Shown: in pieces, positions 14,801-20,752 of the stretch
Layout of the letters: each line of letters opens with the position of its first letter
How positions within the stretch are numbered: the first letter of the stretch is position 1
IMG/VR virus record: IMGVR_UViG_3300027659_000213
Coordinates: 1-23,408 of that record
Strand: one strand, 5' to 3'
DNA: 23,408 nucleotides
Source: a virus
Notes under the pieces: model-generated
What the model was told of the DNA's origin: nothing
Databases searched by the model: none
Seen by the model: only the letters and a program-made list of their open reading frames with translations
Translations under genes and position numbers: made by a program

Positions 14801-16279
14801 GGTGCAGCAACTCTAGTATCTAATGTTTTAAATATTCCTACACCATCAGCAGAAACATTTACATCTTTAACCGTTACTGGAAGTAGCGGAGCAAGCACAT
14901 TGTTATCAGGTGTTTTAAATGTTCCAACTTATACTTTATCTGGTTTAGGTGGGCAAGCTTCATCAACAAACTTGACCTCTGTTGCTGGTCTTACATATGT
15001 TTCTTCTTCATTTGTTAAAATGACAGCAGCGGGAACATTCTCTTTGGATACAACTGCTTATGGAACAGGATCTGTAACATCTGTTGCTGCTTTGACTCTT
15101 GGAACAACTGGAACTGATTTAAGCAGTACAGTTGCAACAGGTACAACAACCCCTGTTATTACACTAAATGTTCCAACAGCATCTGCAACAAACAGGGGTG
15201 CTTTAAGTTCTGCGGACTGGACAAACTTTAATTCTGGATTCACGCAAAGGCTTCAATGGGATGGTGGTGCAACTAACCTTGTTGCAGCAACTGGTAGAAC
15301 TTCCTTGGGCCTAGTAATTGGAACTAATGTTCAAGCATGGGATGCTGATCTTGATGCAATTGCAGCATTAGTTGGAACTACCGGATTGCTGAAAAAAACT
15401 GCTGCAAATACTTGGTCTTTAGACACATCAACTTATTTAACTTCTAATCAAACTATTACATTAAGTGGCGATGTTAGTGGAAGCGGTACAACTGCAATTA
15501 CAACCACTTTGGCTACAGTAGGAATTGCAAAAGGTGGAACAGGTCAGACTACAGCTAATGCAGCAATAAATGCTTTGCTACCTAGTCAAACAAGTAATAG
15601 CGGTAAATATTTAACTACTGATGGAACAAATTCTTCGTGGGGTACAGTTTCTTCTGGAACAACAATTCCATCTGCTTCAATGCAAATGTTTGCTGGTGCA
15701 ATTACTCAAACTGTAAGTGCTGGAACCGTTACAACTACAGCACCAACAGGGTGGTTATTGTGTAACGGTAATGCAGTTTCAAGATCGACATATTCAGCAT
15801 TGTGGACAGCATTAGGAACTACTTCAAGCCCTTATGGTCAAGGCGATGGAAGTACAACATTTAATTTACCCGATTTAAGATCAAGGGTTCCGCTTGGTGT
15901 AGGACAAGGAACTGGGCTAACAAACCGCACACTTGGTGGAACAGTTGGAACTGAAAACGAGACATTGTTATCTTCACAAATTCCCGCACATAGTCACCCT
16001 AATACCGTGAGTGGTGGAAGTACTTCAAGTGCAGGTAGTCACACGCACACGCTAAGTAAAGAAGTTTTAACTTATGTTGGAAGTGGCGGTAGTAGATACG
16101 ACCCATATCCAGGAACAGTTTGGACAGGCAGTCCAGCAGCAGGGTTAACGCTAACTACTCAGCCAGATCACCAACACACATTTACCCCAAGCATCACAAA
16201 CAACAACAATACTGGTGGTGGTGGATCGCATAACAATATGCAACCAAGTATTGGCATTAACTTCATCATCAAAACTTAG
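11840..16279 (+). CDS. Long tail fibre with tail-collar domain
   Basis: A 1479-aa protein (ATG 11840 overlaps the previous TAA; ATG 11834 would add MV, and GGGGG at 11826-11830 suits 11840 better). Order of parts: an N-terminal beta region; a bacterial Ig-like domain at about 140-245 (VQPAGVVSGDPFTTQPIIKI); SVGLSS-type shaft repeats; ten PDQ(T/I)V(S/T)L repeats in two arrays, three of them fused to a TQYTDSDAR...GISYDNATGIITN module; a YadA-like NIAIGGASGD...NVAIGFD head segment between the arrays; further shaft repeats (LSGDVSGSGTTAITTTL, IAKGGTGQTTANAAINALL); and a C-terminal tail-collar domain at about 1307-1479 (PTGWLLCNGNAVSRSTY, NLPDLRSRVPLGVGQG, IPAHSHP, HNNMQPSIGINFIIKT). Likely a receptor-binding fibre. 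Confidence 0.85.
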   Translation: MSLTINSYSGGTISGSGTIADPYSIQMESYSFSVSFSYSENGTIFYGFSGQGTPYYDNSVEPPVYHGGNTFFVQNLNYVWNDDLPFTGYPSGLSNSDNFSVDITNVNPVVFDISAYPESGTYVWDNTTVSLSVWFVSDVQIPTALIVDVQPAGVVSGDPFTTQPIIKIVDQDGNLIPTATDVVDVSLVDVTGSSVLTGTLNATASGGYAAFTDLIATGVGSFYLTFSSGILTPVNSDTLFFTPDAGNPNPPIPVKPKRSYIPSSVPTSGDMETNEFAINVADKKGYVRDSNGIIHLVFDGNASGSGTVTSVGLSSTNSTLTISNSPVTTSGTIKIDLSKTSVSAKAYTNADITVDAYGRITAASDGAVGVTSIIAGTGVSVDTATGDVTVTNSAPDQTVSLTNGTAISVTGTYPDFTVTNDSPDQIVTLTDGTAISVTGTYPDFTITNDAPDQIVSITSGTGINATGTYPDFTIDSTITQYTDSDARLALSAGTGISYDNATGIITNSEPDQIVSLTDGTGVSVTGTYPNFTIATTITQYTDSDARLSLSAGTGISYDNTTGIITNDAPDQTVSLTGGTDISVTGTYPDFTVDFDGSIPTNADADTAGIVYGLTTDNVSGYNVSLGFGANGTLTTGIANIAIGGASGDMTSGSYNVAIGFDCNVADPTADKQLAIGPDAYVRWITGDSSMNIKPGAGIKDASNSLGTSGQILSSTGTAIQWVGSGVTSIIAGTGVSVDVSTGAVTVTNSSPDQTVSLTNGTGISVTGSYPSFTIATTITQYTDTNARKSLSAGTGISYDNATGIITNSNPDQTVSLANGTGISVTGTYPSFTITNSLPDQTVSLTDGTAISVTGTYPSFTITNNAPDQTVSLTDGTGITVTGTYPSFTITNSLPDQTVSLTDGTDISVTGTYPNFTISYTGTGGSGTVTSVDMSVPTGLLVSGNPVTTTGTLAVTFDTGYSIPTTSSQTTWDTAYTNRITSLTTTGSGAATLVSNVLNIPTPSAETFTSLTVTGSSGASTLLSGVLNVPTYTLSGLGGQASSTNLTSVAGLTYVSSSFVKMTAAGTFSLDTTAYGTGSVTSVAALTLGTTGTDLSSTVATGTTTPVITLNVPTASATNRGALSSADWTNFNSGFTQRLQWDGGATNLVAATGRTSLGLVIGTNVQAWDADLDAIAALVGTTGLLKKTAANTWSLDTSTYLTSNQTITLSGDVSGSGTTAITTTLATVGIAKGGTGQTTANAAINALLPSQTSNSGKYLTTDGTNSSWGTVSSGTTIPSASMQMFAGAITQTVSAGTVTTTAPTGWLLCNGNAVSRSTYSALWTALGTTSSPYGQGDGSTTFNLPDLRSRVPLGVGQGTGLTNRTLGGTVGTENETLLSSQIPAHSHPNTVSGGSTSSAGSHTHTLSKEVLTYVGSGGSRYDPYPGTVWTGSPAAGLTLTTQPDHQHTFTPSITNNNNTGGGGSHNNMQPSIGINFIIKT
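13022..13618 (+). repeat. Fibre repeat array 1 (five PDQ units)
   Basis: Five copies of a unit beginning PDQ(T/I)V and ending TGTYP(D/N)FT. Units are 28 residues (84 bp) alone or 59 residues (177 bp) when fused to the TQYTDSDAR/GISYDNATG module, which occurs twice here. Order: short, short, long, long, short. DNA copies have diverged at third positions but stay alignable by eye. Confidence 0.85.
14090..14590 (+). repeat. Fibre repeat array 2 (five PDQ units)
   Basis: Five more PDQTVSL units: one long (with TQYTDTNAR/GISYDNATG) then four short ones. Each array is introduced by the same segment VTSIIAGTGVSVD, at about 12949 and 14016, so a block larger than one unit seems to have been duplicated. 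Units here share PS at the TYPSF position, whereas array 1 has PD or PN. Confidence 0.85.
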
Positions 16280-16287
16280 GAGAAATA

Positions 16288-16473
16288 ATGGAAGTATTAA
16301 TTACTGAAGTAACGACTATGGAAGGAATAAAAGGTTATTCCATTACATATATTAATAGAAACAACAAAAGAACTATTAATGATCAGGATTTTTTTCCTGA
16401 TGGTTCAGATATAGAAACTAAGGTTCAACAACTTAAAAAGTTGTTAAAAGACTATTTCGCTTCTCAGGTATAA
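16288..16473 (+). CDS. 61-aa protein of unknown function
   Basis: AGGAG four to five bases before ATG 16288, eight bases after the fibre stop. The product (MEVLITEVTTMEGIKGYSITY...) looks like a short beta hairpin region followed by a helix with Lys and Leu (VQQLKKLLKDYFASQV). There is no membrane segment or Cys. It could be a fibre-assembly or small lysis-region protein, but nothing in the sequence decides this. Confidence 0.55.
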   Translation: MEVLITEVTTMEGIKGYSITYINRNNKRTINDQDFFPDGSDIETKVQQLKKLLKDYFASQV

Positions 16474-16507
16474 ATGGTAGAATGTTTATTTATTGGAGGT
16501 CAGGAAA

Positions 16508-16780
16508 ATGATATTCGCAGACATTAATATCATAGACATTATCGAGCGATTCGGAGTGTCTTTAAGTTTTCTGGTTTTCCTTTTGTGGGCGGTTTACAAG
16601 GGGTTTAGTTGGTTGGGTCAAAACATTCTACTTCCCCTGCACCAGAGACATATGGTGTTTATAGATAGGCTAGAAAGCTCCATTGGCGAGGTAGCCAAGG
16701 CTCAAGCCGAAAGCTTGAGGATTTTGACAGAGGTTTTGAATTACACTAGGACTTTAAAAAAGGAAGTGAAGCATGATTAA
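16508..16780 (+). CDS. Small membrane protein with coiled coil (holin or spanin candidate)
   Basis: A 90-aa protein. GGAGG at 16495-16499 is eight bases before ATG 16508; the in-frame TTG at 16493 overlaps that site and was rejected. A hydrophobic helix over residues about 15-38 (FGVSLSFLVFLLWAVYKG) is followed by a long charged helix with heptad-like spacing (FIDRLESSIGEVAKAQAESL) and a basic end. One membrane pass plus a soluble coiled coil resembles some class III holin-like or tail-anchoring proteins. The 3' end overlaps the next gene by eight bases. Topology is read directly; the role is inferred from the neighbouring genes. Confidence 0.6.
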   Translation: MIFADINIIDIIERFGVSLSFLVFLLWAVYKGFSWLGQNILLPLHQRHMVFIDRLESSIGEVAKAQAESLRILTEVLNYTRTLKKEVKHD

Positions 16781-17090
16781 TTTTCCCAATTCTATGCCTA
16801 CAGATGCCATGATGTTAGTGGTTGATAAAGTTAGAGGCAAAAAAGATGTAGGTAATAAAGAATTTTCTAATGCACTTTGGAACATTGTTGGATATGCTGC
16901 CGATCAAGTTATTCCTGATGATAAACAAATTTTTCAAGACAAAGAAGTTTCTCTTGAAGATTTCGCAGCGATCCTTGAGCAAGCAATTCCCCAAGGTGAT
17001 TTCCACGGCAATCCAATTACAATTGGAATCATCCCTTGGGCAATCGTTCTTAAGACCGCTCTGAAGTTATTGATCTCTGTTTTTTTATAA
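16773..17090 (+). CDS. Small protein with C-terminal membrane segment (holin candidate)
   Basis: A 105-aa protein beginning inside the last codons of the previous gene (ATGATTAA overlap), with AAGGAAG a few bases upstream. The first 75 or so residues are soluble and mixed (MINFPNSMPTDAMMLVV...DFAAILEQAIPQGDFHG); the last 24 (ITIGIIPWAIVLKTALKLLI) form a likely membrane helix at the very C-terminus. The 3' end has a run of seven T bases at 17080-17086 and then TAA. Paired small membrane proteins next to a protease suggest a lysis module. An unusual single C-terminal helix makes a classic holin uncertain. Confidence 0.55.
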   Translation: MINFPNSMPTDAMMLVVDKVRGKKDVGNKEFSNALWNIVGYAADQVIPDDKQIFQDKEVSLEDFAAILEQAIPQGDFHGNPITIGIIPWAIVLKTALKLLISVFL

Positions 17091-17364
17091 TCGGGGATCA
17101 CAATGGGCCAAGGTACGAGCAGCACATTTAAAACGGAATCCTAAGTGTGCTGCTTGCCTTGAGGATGATCCTGAGTTGCTTCAAGTCCACCATCTGATAC
17201 CATATTCTAAGGATGCATCTTTAGAGATGGAACCAAAAAATTTACTGTCGCTATGCAGACCTTGTCATTTTCTTTTTGGTCACGCAAAAAAATGGTCATC
17301 AGTAAATGTGTACTGTTTGATAGATTCTAAAAACATGGCAGAACGAATAAGGAGCAGACCGTGA
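17077..17364 (+). CDS. HNH endonuclease without a normal start codon
   Basis: The frame carries QWAKVRAAHLKRNPKCAAC, then LQVHHLIPYSKD, then EPKNLLSLCRPCHFLFGHAKKW. This is a clear HNH nuclease: two Cys pairs (CAAC and CRPC) for zinc, the HH pair, Asn in KNLLSLC and the final His of PCHFLFGH. The conserved region begins before any ATG or GTG in this frame. Upstream the frame is open only from 17074, and the sole near-start is CTG 17077. The only nearby ATG (17103) is one frame off and ends after 13 codons. So the gene either uses CTG, is joined by +1 slippage at the T7 run (17080-17086) to the previous gene, or is a broken copy. It ends TGA overlapping the next gene's GTG start. HNH proteins often act with terminase or in DNA transfer, but this one lies in the lysis region. 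Confidence 0.7.
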   Translation: MFFYNRGSQWAKVRAAHLKRNPKCAACLEDDPELLQVHHLIPYSKDASLEMEPKNLLSLCRPCHFLFGHAKKWSSVNVYCLIDSKNMAERIRSRP

Positions 17365-17987
17365 TAAACCTTCTTTTTTTAGTGTTTTTTCAAATTCCCA
17401 CTATAGAGTTACCCGCAAAGGTTTCTGGGCAACCAGGGGCATTTATAAGCGTTCCAGCTAAGACCGAATCTAAGCTAGTTAAATGGGTTTCAATTGATAA
17501 AGGCTTGAACATTTTCCCTGTGGATTTGCTAAAGGACTCCAAGACTCTGGTAGTCACTTCGCAGATCCAAGGTGTGTACAGATTGTTCGCTTATGTTGGC
17601 AATGAGTTTGGCCCTTCTGAACCAGCGTTTACATCTGTATTGATTGGTGATGAACCCGCTCCCGCTCCACCAGTAAATCCTGATAGCGACATTAAAGCAG
17701 CAGCAGCAAAAGAAGACAAAGAACAAGTTAAGTGGTTGTCTATGTTCTACGATGAACTTGCAAAAGAGTGTCAGAAAAACGACTACGAATTTCTTACAGA
17801 TGTTTTCAAGGCAGCAAAAGCAACTATCAATAAACAATTCATGGAAAACGAGCTTGCTAATCTTAGAGATGTAATTGGGAAAAGACTCAACGAAAGATTG
17901 CCTAAAGATGGCACATTAAAGCTTGATCAAAAACTCAGGGATCTTCTTACTAAAGAATTCACTCAGATAGCAAAGGAATTGAAATAA
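17361..17987 (+). CDS. Secreted Ig-like plus helical protein
   Basis: A 208-aa protein from GTG 17361; AAGGAG at 17349-17354 is six bases upstream and makes GTG convincing. The N-terminus (MINLLFLVFFQIPTIELPA) is a short signal peptide or anchor. Residues about 15-95 form an Ig-like beta domain (KVSGQPGAFISVPAKTE, KWVSIDKGLNIFPVDLL, GVYRLFAYVG). A Pro-rich hinge DEPAPAPPVNPDSD leads to a charged helical C-terminal half (residues 115-208). I recall similar Ig-like secreted proteins from planctomycete genomes and their prophages. Between membrane proteins and a protease it could be an envelope or lysis factor, but the role is not shown. Confidence 0.6.
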   Translation: MINLLFLVFFQIPTIELPAKVSGQPGAFISVPAKTESKLVKWVSIDKGLNIFPVDLLKDSKTLVVTSQIQGVYRLFAYVGNEFGPSEPAFTSVLIGDEPAPAPPVNPDSDIKAAAAKEDKEQVKWLSMFYDELAKECQKNDYEFLTDVFKAAKATINKQFMENELANLRDVIGKRLNERLPKDGTLKLDQKLRDLLTKEFTQIAKELK

Positions 17988-18967
17988 TGTCTATGGAAAA
18001 TCAGCCAAAATTTGGCGAAAGAAATAAAGCGAAAGAACCACCAATTGAACCTAATAAATTTGGCTGGCTACCAATTGAATCGCAACCTCAAGAACTTCAA
18101 GATAAGTTCAACGCAAAGTTAGTTCCTTTCCAAATTTCTGGCCCTCCGTTGGATTTAAAGGAATCACTTCTTTACAAGGTAGTTAACCAAGCTGCTGGTT
18201 ACGAATTTTTTCCTTGGGATCAGAAAACAGGTTCATGTGTAGGTCATGGTGCTTTAGCGGTAATGGCTACTTTACAAGCGGTTGAAATAATATCTCAACG
18301 GCAAACATTTGAAGAATGGAGAATTCCATTCATTCTTTATAATTACGGTCAATCTCGTAAGCGTGGTGGATTGCATGGAACAGGCGAAGGTTCTTTTGGC
18401 AGTTCTATGGCAGAATCCCTAAACGAAGATGGTTGCCCCCCATTAGATCCTAGTTACCCGCAACCGATTAAAGAACAAGATGGTTCTTGGACTTTTGGTG
18501 CATCAGCAGAAACCGCTTGGTCAAATGGTGACAAGCCACCCATTGATATTGATGCTTCAGCAAATAAGTTCAAAGTTCAAAGCACTTCAAAGCTTAAAAA
18601 TAGTGAAGAGGTTAAACAGGCTTTATCGCATGGATACCCTGTCACTATAGCCTCTTCTTGGTTCGGATTTAGCGATCTAAAAGTAAAGCCATCTGGAACC
18701 CCTGCTGTTCAATTAGCCTCAAGAAATCAATCGTGGGGCCACCAACAGTCATGCTTGGGGTTCACCACCCATCCAGACTTCGGCTTGATCTTTTTGATTC
18801 AGAATTCATGGGGTAACGCTCATGGAACCCCGCTAGGCAATTTCGGTGAACCCAAGGGTTCCTATTGGATTAAAGCCAAAGATATGGATAGAATCTGTTT
18901 AGAGGAAGTTTTTTCTTTCTCTAATTTTGATGGATACCCTGCACGAACTATCGAGTGGTTGATATAA
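17987..18967 (+). CDS. Papain-like cysteine protease (C1-type)
   Basis: A 326-aa protein. The key residues are all present: Gln79 and nucleophile Cys84 in WDQKTGSCVGHGA, His252 in SWGHQQSCLGF, and Asn273 in LIQNSWG, the C1 signature. Gly-rich turns (GGLHGTGEGSFGSS) line the substrate cleft region. There is no signal peptide or pro-domain obvious at the N-terminus (MSMENQPKFGERNKAK), so export would need a holin or the virion. AAGGA lies nine bases before ATG 17987, which overlaps the previous stop (TAATG), giving coupled translation. Known C1 peptidases cleave proteins. Here the likely targets are host envelope or S-layer proteins, or phage proteins; this is inference from the lysis-like neighbourhood. 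Activity is likely since nothing essential is missing. Confidence 0.85.
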   Translation: MSMENQPKFGERNKAKEPPIEPNKFGWLPIESQPQELQDKFNAKLVPFQISGPPLDLKESLLYKVVNQAAGYEFFPWDQKTGSCVGHGALAVMATLQAVEIISQRQTFEEWRIPFILYNYGQSRKRGGLHGTGEGSFGSSMAESLNEDGCPPLDPSYPQPIKEQDGSWTFGASAETAWSNGDKPPIDIDASANKFKVQSTSKLKNSEEVKQALSHGYPVTIASSWFGFSDLKVKPSGTPAVQLASRNQSWGHQQSCLGFTTHPDFGLIFLIQNSWGNAHGTPLGNFGEPKGSYWIKAKDMDRICLEEVFSFSNFDGYPARTIEWLI

Positions 18968-19004
18968 TGTGCTTGGGTACTTTTTTTCTTTAGGAGGAAG
19001 CAAT

Positions 19005-19220
19005 ATGTTTAGTCTAGTGTTAACGGTAGCTATGGTGATCGATTTACCAATCCGTAAGGGTTCTTCATGTGCTAATGGGCAATGCTCTGCTCCAATAGTG
19101 CAAGTCGAAAAGAAGGTCGAAAAAACCATTAAGATTGAAACGGTTAAAGAAGACACAAAAGTTTTCCGTGGTGGAAAGCTCCGATTTAGCCTTCGTGGTT
19201 CTAGTTGTTGTGGTCGATAG
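19005..19220 (+). CDS. Small exported Cys-containing protein
   Basis: A 71-aa protein with a perfect AGGAGG (18992-18997) seven bases before ATG 19005. The N-terminus (MFSLVLTVAMVIDLP) is a short hydrophobic signal-like segment. It is followed by CANGQC, a charged middle (VEKKVEKTIKIETVKED) and a basic end with LRGSSCCGR. The spaced Cys pairs suggest disulfides outside the cytoplasm. I recall small planctomycete proteins of this build. A GTG at 18969 in the same frame was rejected because it has no ribosome site. Function unknown. Confidence 0.55.
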   Translation: MFSLVLTVAMVIDLPIRKGSSCANGQCSAPIVQVEKKVEKTIKIETVKEDTKVFRGGKLRFSLRGSSCCGR

Positions 19221-19232
19221 AAAGGAAGCTTT

Positions 19233-19490
19233 ATGAATCCTCAAATGATGGGACAATCTGGAATTCCTCCAATTCATCCCTCCCTAGATATTTTTGAAAA
19301 GTTTGTTAAAGGGGAAGCTACAAGGGGAGAAGCTGTAAATGCTTTTGCTGATTATGTAATGACTGGAATTCGTGGAATTCCTGTTCCAGAAATTGATTTA
19401 GCAAAATCTGTTTTGTCCTATCCATCTAATAATTTCCTGCAATATCCTCAAGTGATTCAATGCATGGCTTTATTGATCAAAACCCCTTGA
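19233..19490 (+). CDS. 85-aa protein of unknown function
   Basis: AAAGGAAG precedes ATG 19233 by about six bases. The product starts MNPQMMGQSGIPPIHPSL and continues with helices (FEKFVKGEATRGEAVNAF) and a hydrophobic end (VIQCMALLIKTP). There is no signal peptide and one Cys. It is the last gene before the strong terminator and the last member of the lysis/accessory block. I do not recognise the family. Confidence 0.5.
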   Translation: MNPQMMGQSGIPPIHPSLDIFEKFVKGEATRGEAVNAFADYVMTGIRGIPVPEIDLAKSVLSYPSNNFLQYPQVIQCMALLIKTP

Positions 19491-19516
19491 TTAAAAAGCA
19501 AATGTGTATGATAATT

Positions 19517-19551
19517 ACAGGACACAATTAAAACTGTGTCCTGTTTTTTTT
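19517..19551 (+). terminator. Strong intrinsic terminator
   Basis: ACAGGACACA (19517-19526) pairs perfectly with TGTGTCCTGT (19535-19544) around an eight-base loop, and is followed by a run of eight T (19544-19551). It lies in the 72-bp gap between the 85-aa gene and the next fibre-like gene and closes the preceding transcription unit. Confidence 0.9.
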
Positions 19552-19562
19552 AAGGGAGCGAA

Positions 19563-20750
19563 ATGAGAATACAACCTGTTCAAGGCGGAGGAATGAACGC
19601 TGGATACGATGCATCCACGGGTTCAATTACTATTTCTAATGAAGGAAATAGCCCATTTATTTATGTCAGAGTAAATAACAAAATACCATTTGGTGATGAA
19701 GTTGAAATCACAGGGTATTATCGTTATTACGATTTTTATGAAGTTATTTGGGATGGAATTGATTTTGTTGAAGATATTGGTGGTTTGAAAGCAGATTTTG
19801 AATCTAGAACAACTTGCCCTAAAATGTATGCCATGCCATACGATATTGATGAGCCAAGTAATCAAGGCAATTTTACTGGAAATATCGGTGTGTCAGGTCA
19901 AGGTTTGGTTTACATGGCTAGGCTTCGTGGAGTGGATTCAACTGACGGAAGAGATATATACGAATTCCTGAGAAGCCTTGACCCTTCTTCAAAATGCTTT
20001 GTAGAGATCGATGAAACAGGTATTATTAACGGCTATTACCCTGCATTGGGTTTTGATACTCTTTCACAATCTTCTGCAAATATGGGTACATTTTGGGCTA
20101 AAGATATTAATGGTGGAGAGTTGGTTGCTGGAAGAAAATATGTTGGATACTATGTTGGAACTTCTTATAATCCATATCCAAACGACCCCATTAATTCTGA
20201 TCCAAGGCCAAGAGTAACGCTGTTAAATTCTTTGGTTGCAGGGCCATCAGGAATAACGGTTGTTACTGATGTTACTTGTGTTAACGGTGTTCTTGCAAAT
20301 ACCTATGCAACTATTTACCCTTCTGAAACAGTACAGATTGCAGAAGATGCAAGAAAAAGTTTTCTTACTTTAACCGATACTCCTGATTCATATGCTGGTG
20401 TTGCAAATTATTATGTAGCTGTTAACCCAACTGCAACAGGTTTAAAATTTACTTCAACAAATCCAGCTTCAGTTACTGTTCCTCCGATGTCATTCATAAA
20501 CCTCCAAGATTGTCCTAATTCTTATTCTGGGACATCTGGAAAAATAGTTACTTCAAATGGTGCTGGTTTGATATTTACAACTGTTGGATTTACTACACCA
20601 ACAGATTCCTCAATTATACCTAAACAAAATTCATTAAATTCAACTATAGAATTCCGACTTGTGAATGATGAATTAACTCCAGGTGCAAATAAATATTACG
20701 GAACTAATGGTTCTGGTGTTAAAGGTTGGTATGACTTACCAGAGGTATAA
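19563..20750 (+). CDS. Fibre-like adsorption protein
   Basis: A 395-aa protein with AGGGAG four bases or so before ATG 19563, after the terminator. The N-terminal half is beta-rich and aromatic (DEVEITGYYRYYDFYEVIWDG) with no known motif. The C-terminal half holds two copies of a fibre motif: FLTLTDTPDSYAGVANYY and FINLQDCPNSYSGTSGKI, each followed by a VNPTATGLKFT-like or SNGAGLIFT strand. That L.D.P.SY.G motif is common in phage fibres. It lacks a collar domain. It is probably an adsorption or virion-surface protein, perhaps partnering the large protein that follows. Confidence 0.55.
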   Translation: MRIQPVQGGGMNAGYDASTGSITISNEGNSPFIYVRVNNKIPFGDEVEITGYYRYYDFYEVIWDGIDFVEDIGGLKADFESRTTCPKMYAMPYDIDEPSNQGNFTGNIGVSGQGLVYMARLRGVDSTDGRDIYEFLRSLDPSSKCFVEIDETGIINGYYPALGFDTLSQSSANMGTFWAKDINGGELVAGRKYVGYYVGTSYNPYPNDPINSDPRPRVTLLNSLVAGPSGITVVTDVTCVNGVLANTYATIYPSETVQIAEDARKSFLTLTDTPDSYAGVANYYVAVNPTATGLKFTSTNPASVTVPPMSFINLQDCPNSYSGTSGKIVTSNGAGLIFTTVGFTTPTDSSIIPKQNSLNSTIEFRLVNDELTPGANKYYGTNGSGVKGWYDLPEV

Positions 20751-20752
20751 AA

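Noticed and set aside
11834-16279. Diversity-generating retroelement acting on the collar domain
   Set aside because: No reverse transcriptase and no template repeat of the fibre 3' end are visible in the window.
16724-16760. TTGACA near 16725 as a promoter for the second membrane protein
   Set aside because: The nearest -10-like hexamer is about 12 bases away, too close, and the site is inside a coding region with coupled genes.
17081-17131. TTTTTTA at 17081-17087 as a -1 slippery site making the HNH fusion
   Set aside because: The heptamer is phased, but the -1 frame gives only about 14 more residues before TAA 17129-17131. The HNH domain is in the +1 frame.
17103-17144. ATG 17103 as start of the HNH gene
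   Set aside because: It is in a different frame and stops after 13 codons; the conserved domain already begins upstream in the other frame.
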